DNA of 64,000 nucleotides, taken from positions 22,083,425 to 22,147,424 of the forward strand of contig CM075771.1 in assembly GCA_037974665.1 (NCBI GenBank), in the 5' to 3' direction. The first letter of the stretch is position 1. Each line of letters starts with the position of its first letter. Shown in pieces: positions 55,457 to 64,000 of the stretch. The translations under genes were made by a program, and so were the position numbers. Under the pieces are notes generated by a model. It had not been told where the DNA came from, did not search any database, and saw only the letters and a list, made by a program, of their open reading frames with translations. Source of the DNA: Ehretia macrophylla (taxonomy: Eukaryota > Streptophyta > Magnoliopsida > Boraginales > Ehretiaceae).

Positions 55457-57795
55457 CTATTTTGGTGCGGCAGCGGATGTGGTGGCCTCAGCTTCATCCC
55501 CAACCTGGTCCAGGCCCTTCTGGACAAACTCAGTAACCTCCTTGGCCTGGGATATCAGGTCGGACGGAAGCTCGGGGATCTCCCAGAATTCTGGCGGCGG
55601 GACCTCCAAGACCTCGATGTAGTCGTTCTTGGAGGATGGAAAGAAAGTCTTCGCTCTCTCCCGAGCCGCAAATTGACCCCGGAAGTAGAACTCCATTTTC
55701 GCGTATTTCGCCATGGCCCCGCCTTCCATGGCCACCCAGTCCATCGCCGTGTCGCTGGATTTGAAGGCCTCCACTGCCTTCTCCCCGTGGACGCCGACCC
55801 GCTCCGCCAATTCCTTAAACTTTGCCTCCGCCTCCCGCTTCTCTCGCTTGTAGCGATCGACGTCCTTGGCCGCGGCTTCGCGTCGGCCCTTCTCTAGGTC
55901 TAGCTCCTTCCTTAGGTGCTCGACCTCCGCCGTATCAGCCCTCTGCCTCTGAGCGGCCTCCTCTCTCACTGTTTCAAGCTCGGCTCGGGCATCCACATAC
56001 CGTTGCTCGAGCTCAACGCAGTGAGTTTGGGCCTTGATCAAGAAGCTGGGGGCAGAGAGGATATGAGACTCGGCCTATTCAGCAGAAGGTAAAGCAATTA
56101 GCCGAGCTAAGAATGCGACCTTTACATGAGATGGTTAAGGACTTACCGTAACAATGGCCGTCCTCAAGTCCAGCGAGAGTTGCTCGGCTGGGACCGTCGC
56201 CAGTTTGGGGTCGCGATCCACCTTGGACGCCTCCATGATGTGCTGGTCGGGAGGGCTGAACTCCGTGTCTTTGCCCTTACCCGAGTGCCCTGGCCGAGGC
56301 CGCTTTCTGTTCTCGGATCGGGGGGAGGAGCGCTCCGGAATCGTTAGGCTCGACCCTGATTTCTTCGGCAAAGGGGACCCCGAAGCCCCTTTTGAAGAGA
56401 CCTCAGGACCGACCTCACGCCCTTGGCCGCTGGGGCGTTGCCTTTGGCCTTGTCCAGTGCCGCCCGGTCCTGACCGAACAGAAGCATCACCACTGACTTC
56501 ACCCTTCCTCCGCACCTGGGCGTACGCGAGCTTCCTCATATCCGCCATATCTGCAAAAGGTAGAGCAAAGGGGGTTAAAAGTGAGTCGAAGACCCAGCTA
56601 AAGCGAAGCTAAGAGAACGGGACGGGAGGTCGGACGCCAATCCTGCAAACTGACCCTCTTCCGAGCCAGCCCCGTCATCTCCTTCCGGGTCGGGAATCAG
56701 ATGGGGATGATCCCTCGAGAGGTCGGGCTCCCGACCAAATAACTTGGAATCCCAGATTCGCTCCCATTTCAGCACACTGTCAATGTCTATCAGCATCCCG
56801 GGCGCGGGCTTGAGCACTGCAACTTCTCTACGCTCCTCCTCTGAGAGTTTAGGGTCATCATTGACGGTTTTCCTCAGGCTCGGGAGCCAGTCCAGCCTAC
56901 ATCCCGGATTCACAGACGACTCCACCCAGTAATAATCATTATGCCAGCCCTTGTTAGATGAGTGCCACTTGGTGAATACGGAGTGGCCGACCCGAGCTGC
57001 GAAGTGGAACCACCCCGGCTGCTTCGGGTTGGGCTTACATACGAAGAAATGCCTGAATCGACGCAAGGTCGGCTCCACTCCCTTCTCCAAACAGAACACG
57101 TAGAAAGCCACCATTATGGCCCAACCGTTCGGTGACATCTGACCCGGGCTGAGCTCGAAATGGTTCAGGATTCCAACGATGAAGCCAGGGAGGGGGAGCT
57201 GGATGACGTCGAAGGCCAGATCATATATGGTGTAGTGGTTGGCTGGGGGGTAGCACGCCGATTCTTGCCGACCTGGAACCTTCAACTTGTGATGCCGGTC
57301 AACCGACCAGTTCCTCAGTCTTGCGTTCGCCATCTGCACGGTGGAATGACACTCTCGCTTGCAGCAGGCAAACAACTGCTCGATCCTCTTCCCTCGAATT
57401 GAAGAAGCGCTAGCTGAAGCCGAGCTCCGAGGTCGAACAGCACTGACTGGAACAGCCTCGATCGGCTCGGTGGCAGACACCCCGGCTAAGAACTCTTGCG
57501 GTATCTCGATGCCCTCCAGTCGATTCAGCGGCTCCTCATCCTCCCCGACATCGAATTCTCCCAGGTCGGCCAAAGGGTCCTCCTCTGCCTCTTCTCGCAC
57601 CAGTCTAACCCCAATGACTTGGCAGTCGTCGTCGCTCTCTTCGCGTTTAGATTTCCGAGCTGGCCCTGAGGACGAGCTGGTGCTCTCTCCGCCATGGATC
57701 CTGTTCGAGGTAGATGCCGAGCTCGGCGGACTTTCGTCTCCACCATAAGACCTTACTTCCATTGCCTGAGAATCTTCTGATTCCGACCTCCCCAT
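55457..57795 (-). CDS. Antisense, spliced gene of the gypsy element (putative gypsy-type transposon domain, PF04195-like)
   Basis: Three exons on the minus strand, 57795-56655, 56550-56147 and 56074-55457, join in frame with GT-AG introns of 104 and 72 bp to give 720 residues. The N-terminus is acidic and serine-rich with a basic KSKREE patch. Residues about 182-300 (YTIYDLAFDVIQLPLPGFIV, HFELSPGQMSPNGWAIMV, RRFRHFFVCKPNPKQPGWFH) match the plant 'putative gypsy type transposon' domain. The middle is rich in Pro, Ser, Arg and Lys. The last third (VELEQRYVDARAELETVREE, EAEAKFKELAERV) is a long coiled coil. Function is unknown. Antisense genes in this position are described for Tat-type elements such as Grande. 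The frame is intact, suggesting selection or youth. Exon joining is my reading and not proven. Confidence 0.8.
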
Positions 57796-58016
57796 CCTGT
57801 CTACAGCAAATACAAATGTACAGGAATGACTAAAGGGAGTCGGGACGTACCTAATGCTCTCAAACGGCGGAGTGTGGCCGACTATTCTGGTCCGAGCTGA
57901 AGAGTCCCGAGAATATTTTTTCCGAGCTAGCTGCGTCCGACCACTCTTGCGTCCGACCTAAAATCCTTGAGAAATAGAAGGTGAAGTATGCAGTGAAATC
58001 TCGGAGGAAGTTGCCC

Positions 58017-58024
58017 TATTTATA
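58017..58024 (-). promoter_or_regulatory. TATA-like box for the antisense gene
   Basis: Reversed, the sequence reads CGCCTATAAATAGGGC, a strong plant TATA box, about 220 bp before the antisense ATG and just inside the 3' LTR. A start near 57990 would give a leader of roughly 190 bp. GGTGACGTGGCAG nearby (58081-58093) contains an ACGT core. Inferred from sequence only. Confidence 0.6.
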
Positions 58025-58205
58025 GGCGCCCGTGAAATTCGCATCGGGAAGGCCAAACGTCGCGTCTCGTCAGAACCGCCAGGTGACGTGGCAGCCATCC
58101 GTTGGGCGTGCACTGCTGACGTGGCCATCCCTACTCTATCGGGGTCGGGCACCTACAGCTCGGGATTAGCTCCTATCTCTAGACCTCGCCCGCTCGATCT
58201 CGACT

Positions 58206-58218
58206 CGGGGGAGGGAAT
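58206..58218 (+). other. Polypurine tract
   Basis: CGGGGGAGGGAAT lies directly before the 3' LTR, the expected site of plus-strand priming. Confidence 0.8.
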
Positions 58219-58688
58219 TGACGAGGGGTTCCCGAGCTGAGCTAAACGAGCCGACCCTCTGATCAGAGATGGGCCAATCCGCGCTCCATCAGCAGTTCGC
58301 TCAGCCCAATGTCCAACCCCAGATGACTGACCCGACCCCGTAACCCCGACCTCAGTTCCAGCTGTTCCGATGGGACATAAAGCACTGATGGGACATAAAG
58401 CTGCATCGCATTAAATGCTGTCAGACCCGAACTTAGTATAAATAGAGCTCCACCCTCTTCATTTAAGGGGATCTCGCTATTAAATACTCTCAGCTACTTT
58501 ATCAGCTCGGGCATACTAATCATTCGCACGCTTGAGGGGAAAATTCGGGTCGTCACCCCGCCTTTTCCTTACTTTCCTTGTGCAGGTCCGATAGCCGACC
58601 AAGAAAGTGTATCTCGGAGGCGGACCTTAGAAGTCCAGCTCGGCTAAAGCAGCTCCCAAATTCAACTGTGAGATTTTCAACCTCGACA
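58219..58688 (+). repeat. 3' LTR
   Basis: 470 bp, the same length as the 5' LTR, with about nine substitutions mainly clustered in the last 100 bp. TATAAATA at 58437-58444 could drive transcription into the flanking satellite-like DNA. Confidence 0.95.
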
Positions 58689-58693
58689 CACCT

Positions 58694-59870
58694 TTAATAT
58701 TATTCTTTTAAAAAAAAAAAAATTTATGTGGAAGTAAAATCGGTTATGTAATGATTAATTTAGGAAATGTTCTCATTTTGTCTTTCTCACATTAGTAACC
58801 TTCACTGTCTAGAAAACTCGTCAATCCTGAATAAATCAAAGTGCATTTGGACTAATTCGTATTCATCAAGCTAGCACGTAGTTAGAAAAATGCTTGAAAA
58901 CGTTACAGTCGAATGAGTCCAACTAAGTAAAAAATACATTCACACGCTAGTAAGAATTACCTCATACTCAATCGGATTTAAATCTCGCTATAACATTCTA
59001 AAGAGAGTTTCCCACTTGTTTATAGTACATTTGAAGAGGCATGTCTAATTAATGAAGTTACAACCTGTAACCATTAGAAGTGTGGCAATGAGATCTGAAG
59101 CGTGGAAGAAACTAAAGCAGATTCCTTCACGATTATGTCAACAAAGCTAACAAACATAGTGGTTTTTTAATGTTTCAATACAACATTTACATGAAAATAG
59201 CATCCTGTGAAACTAAAAATATATAATTATACTCTTTGAAGTGCCAACGGGCGAATAATTAACACGACATCCATATGCTAACCATCGATAGTGCTAATAA
59301 ATGAACATGATTATCACCTCAGGTTTAGTATAGATTATGTTAGAGTAAAGTAAGTTCTTGTGGTGATTAAATAAATGTGCACAGAGTATATGCCCTCATC
59401 TTTTAGGTTAAGCGTCCACCCATAATTTTTTATACAAATAAAATGAAGTGGGTTTCGAATGTTTACCTAACTAATCTTATACCCGTACGATGCACGGGTG
59501 TGATGTAAATATTCTAAAATATGGAATATATAATTAATTAATTTAATTTTTTAATTACATTATTGAAAGACTATAATGTATAGGTATTTTAAATACTATG
59601 TCATTACCAAAAAAAATTAACAAATATAAGTAGCTATTTTTTAAAAAATTTGACAGTAAACACTATTTTACATAGATTAAGCTTTCAAAAGATACATGTA
59701 TGTATCTCCTTTCCTCAAGTTGTTGTATCCTATATTTTTTTTCAAATAGAGATAAAGGAGTTTAAATGAAAATTTGATAGAGTACTCCTAAAATACAAAG
59801 AATATAAACGTAAGATATAATCATAATCTAATTTAATAAATCAAGATTTTAGTTGAAAGTCATTTAAGCA
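58694..59870. other. Intergenic, AT-rich
   Basis: No gene. A hairpin-forming CCCGTACGATGCACGGG lies at about 59477-59493; similar motifs occur near the ends of plant Helitrons, but no Helitron end was confirmed. Confidence 0.45.
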
Positions 59871-61680
59871 AGGTCCAATGTAATGAAAGGTTCCATGTTG
59901 GACCTCTTTTCAATGCAATTTTATTTTTACAAAAAAAAAAAAAAAATCCACTTTAGACCTTTTTTCAATGCAATTTTATGTTTTATCCAAAAATAAATAA
60001 ATAAATGTTACACGTTGGACCTCCTTTTAAATACAAATTTCATTGTTTACCAAAAAAAGAAGTTCCACATTAAACCACTTTTTCCATGCAATTTCCTTTT
60101 TGACTAAAAAGAAAAGAAAATTTTCACATTAGACTTTTTCTTGAGCAATTTCATTTTTTACCCAAAACAAAAAATTCATGTCTAACTTATTTTTCAATAC
60201 AGTTTTATTTTTAACCAAAAAAAGTTCCACGTTTTTCAGTATAATTTTATTTTTTATCAAGAAAAAAGAAGTTCAACTTGGACCTCTTTTTTAATGCAAT
60301 TTCATTTTTTATCCAAAAAAATAACGAGTTCAATGTTGAATCTCTTTTTCAATCAAATTTTATTTTTGACAAAACAAAAAAAAAAAAGAAAAGTTCCACA
60401 TCGGACCAACCTAATCATTGCTACGAAGCTAAAGAGATGACAAAGAAAATCATAAATAAGTAAGAAAATAAAATAGATGAAGATACATATACTTTCATTA
60501 ATTTGATTTTACTGATAATATTTAACACAAAAAATGATAGGTAAAGACTAATATGTATCAAATATTTAATCTTTTGGATATAGTAAGATTTTTTTTTTTT
60601 TTTGTGAGCTCGATTTTTTAAAATTAATCAATCTTTTACTTAAAGCATAGATCAAATTTTATGAGGGAGGCTTTGTCATTTAAAAAATGAATGTTAATTT
60701 TTTTTCACTTATTTATGGCTCTTTTATATAATTTTTACTATATGAAATTGAATTTTTTAAATTAATCAAGCTTTTAATTGAAAAATAAAATAATTTTATG
60801 AGGGAGGTTTTGTCACTTAAACAATAAAGGTAGAATTTTTTTCGTTTATTTATGATTTTAAATTTAAATTTCAATATATGAATCGAATGTGTAATTTTTT
60901 AGATAGAAGTAAAAAAGAAAAAAAAATGGGCATTTTGCTCGATAAAATTTTATTTTTGACAAAAAAAAGAAGAAAAGCTCCAAATCTAACTTCTTTTTCA
61001 ATGCAATTTCATTTTGGACCAAAAAAAAAAAAAGAGAGGTTCAACTTGAACCTATTTTCAATGCAATTTTAGTTTTGACCAAAAAAATAAAATTAAAAAA
61101 ATGTTTAATGTTGGATTTTTTTTTCAATGCAATTTTTTTTTTTACCAAAAAGAAAAAAGAAAAGTTCTAGGTAGGACGATGCCTAACCATTGTTACGAAG
61201 CTTGTGAGATGACAAATAAGATCATAAATAAATAGATAAAAAAATATAATAGATGAAGACAAATGTAATTTCTTAATTTTATTTTTATTTATAATATCTA
61301 TCACCTAAACTTGTTTTTATTTTGATATTATCTACACGTCATTTAACACAAAAAATAACATATGATGACAAATGTGAATCAAATATTAAATTTATTAGAT
61401 GTAAATAAGATTCTTTTTTTTGTGAGACTGAAAATTTTAAATTCACAAAGCTTTTAATTAAAAAAATAAAATAATTTTATGAGAGAAACCATTTCATTTA
61501 AAAAATGAATGTGGAATTTTTTTTTACCTATTTATGATTAATGAATGTAATTTTTTCTATATGTAGTGAATTTTCTAAATTGTTCAAGCTTTTAATTGAA
61601 AAATAAAATTATTTTATGAGGGAGGTTTGTCATTTAAAAAACGATGGAGAATTTTCTTTTCGCTTATTTATAATTTTTTA
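59871..61680. repeat. Satellite-like region of degenerate ~60-bp units in a larger duplicated block
   Basis: Many units of the form GTTCCACGTTGGACCTCTTT + TTCAATGCAATTTTATTTTT + ACCAAAAAAA follow one another at 59871-60400 and again at 60950-61170. Each array is followed by GGACCAACCTAATCATTGCTACGAAG-like sequence (60403 and about 61177) and then by segments containing TTTTATGAGGGAGGTTTGTC. So a composite block of roughly 775 bp is present in about two copies, plus further copies of the last part at 60657, 60790, 61477 and 61613. No coding capacity. Confidence 0.75.
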
Positions 61681-63404
61681 ATTTAATTTTTATTTATAAA
61701 TCAAATATTTAAGTCTTTTAGATAGAAGTAAGATTATTTTTTATTTATTTATAGAAATGGTACTTATTTGATTAATTGTAGCATAATAGTGCTTTTAGAT
61801 AGAAGTAACAATACTTTTTTCTTGTTGTGGTTATCTATTATGTTTAGAAGAATATTTTCAACATTTTTAACATTTCAACAAATTATAGAATGCATTTGTG
61901 ACATTTTCTGGATCGTATTACATAATAGAACTATGATAATTCATCTTCTTTGAAAAGGGGTCTAGCAACTCCTATTATTGTAAACACCGTTAAAATTGCA
62001 ATTGTTAATGTAAACAACATTCGGTAAATATAAAAAGGAATACTAATTCAGTTATTAGATATCTAAAGTTACCATTATTAATATCCATGATTGTATCTCT
62101 ATCATTGTACACTTGATCAAGTATTTTTCTAAAATTATATTTAATTTAAGAAGAGACATCTATTGCTAACAAATAAATTAAAAACAGATCAGGTAATAAA
62201 TTTTAATGGACACTTTTATATTTTTTGTTTAAAGTTAGTCAACCTTTAATTGTAATCTTTATGAACGATTAATTGTTTATATACTGTGACAGGTCATCTG
62301 AGAACTCTGTGGCGTTGAATTCTGAAATAGTTGCTACTTAGCTTATAGAATATGTATAGATATAGACAATTATTACAGGATCATACACAATGTAACTCTA
62401 ACAAAAAGTTGTGATTTGTTAATCATTTTCCTTTTCATACCAAATCTCTTCGAAAGCGAAAAAAAAAGATCTCATACTAAAACCTTTGTAGTTAACCTCT
62501 ACCTCAACTTTTTCGTAATGATTAAACTTGGCCAATATTTGAAAAAAGTATACATTAAAATATGGTTAAGAAATTATACACATTGGAACTGTATGTCTAT
62601 GTAACAGAGATACCAATTTAGGTAGATATGTGAAATCTCCACCTTTTATGATGCACAATATAAATCTAATTGGAGTCACTATAAGCTCCTAAAAAATAGT
62701 ATCAAGATACCATGTGATGAACGTCTAAAATGGTTGTACTTGAATCATTATACCTTTTTGCAGCAACTATACAAGTTGTAAATTCAATTGTGGAGGTTCT
62801 CTCAAACTATTTGACATGGTAGTTTATGTAACAATCCACTGTTGAAACTTGCATAAGTTTGTTAGGATCTGACTTTTTCTAATATTCAAATGGATACAAG
62901 TCTACCTTCCTTATCTACATCAAGGTAACCATGAGAATAAAATTGTAAAACCTCATTGAACTAGAATTTAACGGATATGCATTAATTTGAAGTTTTTTAA
63001 TTGAAGTTTTGTCAAAATAAACTGAAATTATTAAGTAAATGTTGTGTTTTCATATTTGAGGCCTTCGAAGCATAATAATAATTATTTGACAAAAGAAAAA
63101 TATAATAACAATAACAATAACAATAACAACGCCTCATTAGAGAACAATTAAATAAAGGAAGGTAAATAATCTCATTTTCAAGTGACTAATGCATAGTAAC
63201 ACTTGAATGAGAAGCAAAAAAGAGAGAAAAAGACTATAACTCATACAAATTCACAATAATTTGATTCAAAAATATAAAGAAGTTGTGTGTATAGGTTTTG
63301 TTAAATAAACTTCTACAGATAGAGATAAAAAGAAGTTTAAATGAAGATAAGATACATTCTTACGATACCTAGAATATAAACTTTAGCTATAATCTAATTT
63401 AATA
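61681..63404. other. Intergenic, AT-rich, no gene recognised
   Basis: No open frame with a recognisable domain. There is an AATAAC repeat near 63100-63127. CTACAGATAGAGATAAAAAGAAG and ATAATCTAATTTAAT-like segments near 63310-63400 resemble 59740-59840, so the satellite-like block may be flanked by related sequence. Confidence 0.5.
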
Positions 63405-64000
63405 CATTACAAGAAAACAACAAGCGGGCGACGGAATTGGGCGACGAATTTTTTTCGTAGTAAATTGGCTACTGCCAGGCTATGGATTTTCTACGGGCAA
63501 CAAATTCCGTAGCCCAGCAGTAGCCAACTTAGACCCCATTGAAATGGCGTCAAACTTTGCAACGGATTAGCTACGGAAAATAATTTTAATTAATAAAAAA
63601 AATAAAAAATAATATTCCGTAGCCTAGCCGTGGCCATTTTGCTACAGACTAGCTACGGATTATTTAATTAATTTGGCAAAAAATATTATAAAAAAATCCG
63701 TAGCCATGCAATGGCCAAATAGCCACGTATTGGCTACGAAGAATAATTTTAATTAATAAAAAAAATAAAAAATAATATTCCGTAACCTAGCCGTGGAAAA
63801 TTTGCTACGGACTAACTACGGATTATTTAATTAATTTGGCAAAAAAATTCATAAAAAGTCCGTAGCCATGCAGTGGCCAATAACCACGGATTGCCTACGG
63901 ACTATATATATTATTCAAAAAAATATTTTTAAAAAAAATATGGATATTTTAATTAAATAGAAAAAAATAAAATAACAAAATCCGTAGCCCAGCAGTAGCC
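63405..64000. mobile_element. Left end of a second CACTA-like transposon, truncated by window edge
   Basis: CATTACAAGAAAACAACAAG at 63405 is one change from the canonical CACTACAAGAAAA terminus. It is followed by dense subterminal repeats: TCCGTAGCC, GCTACGGA, and CAGTAGCCA or CAATGGCCA forms in both orientations. A 163-bp unit is repeated in tandem from about 63581. It differs in motif from the 20339 element, so it is a separate family. The remainder and right end lie beyond the window. Confidence 0.65.

Larger units (their letters stand above)
48880..58688 (+). mobile_element. Full-length Ty3/gypsy LTR retrotransposon, Tat-type lineage, 9.8 kb
   Basis: Two 470-bp LTRs (48880-49349 and 58219-58688), each TG...CA, enclose a primer binding site, gag-pol, an antisense gene and a polypurine tract. 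CACCT is duplicated at 48875-48879 and 58689-58693. By hand I count about nine LTR differences and no length change (about 2 percent), so the insertion is relatively young. A second RNase H domain after the first and an antisense gene between pol and the 3' LTR are features of the plant Tat lineage. GC content is well above that of its surroundings. The element lies between the DUF668 gene and satellite-like DNA. Confidence 0.95.

Noticed and set aside
56041-56046. Acceptor site immediately before CTTCTTGATC for exon 3 of the antisense gene
   Set aside because: It breaks the reading frame with exon 2. The upstream AG at 56075-56076 keeps the frame open and was chosen.
55448-57748. Plus-strand frames of 60-150 codons opposite the antisense gene
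   Set aside because: Shadows of the GC-rich minus-strand exons, without recognisable domains.
63405-64000. CRISPR-like or riboswitch-like repeat array
   Set aside because: The regularly spaced GGCTACGG repeats are in a plant genome, in both orientations, and next to a CACTA terminus, so subterminal repeats explain them.

Overview
The window looks like euchromatic nuclear DNA of a flowering plant, most likely a eudicot. Its genes have GT-AG introns and encode plant-type proteins: an LHW-type bHLH factor, a plant RCC1-repeat protein, two SUPERMAN-type C2H2 factors with EAR motifs, a DUF604 glycosyltransferase and a DUF3475/DUF668 protein. Long AT-rich gaps between them are full of typical plant transposons. 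I cannot name the species from the sequence.

Layout. 93-1515 (+) holds the last four exons of an LHW-like bHLH gene. It converges on a complete 11-exon RCC1 gene, 2270-7003 (-). From about 7 to 27.4 kb no host gene is visible. That stretch holds SINE-like copies, an AT-rich repeat family, TRIM remnants and a nested cluster. In the cluster an inverted-repeat element (about 19.1-26.7 kb) received a Mutator-like MITE (19531-20313) and a 5.9-kb CACTA element (20339-26279). The CACTA element carries a decayed ABCB transporter fragment and a transposase-gene remnant.

Two intronless SUPERMAN-family genes lie at 27442-28332 and 36704-37309 (+). Between them are a hairpin MITE (32693-33024), a complete TRIM retrotransposon (34834-35211) and a SINE. 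A palindromic MITE sits just upstream of the second gene. A three-exon DUF604 glycosyltransferase gene spans 40092-42825 (+), and an intronless PSI/DUF668 gene spans 45527-46984 (+).

From 48880 to 58688 lies an apparently young, full-length Ty3/gypsy retrotransposon of Tat type. It has 470-bp LTRs, a CACCT target-site duplication, a 1756-codon gag-pol with two RNase H domains, and a spliced antisense gene (55457-57795) with its own TATA-like box. The last 5 kb is AT-rich satellite-like sequence, ending in the left end of another CACTA-like element (63405 onward) that is cut by the window edge.

The host genes show no shared pathway. The main story is layered transposon insertion between ordinary plant genes. 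The most unusual items are the CACTA element with captured ABCB sequence, the spliced antisense gene in the gypsy element, the complete TRIM, and the rearranged promoter and 5' coding region of the second SUPERMAN-like gene.
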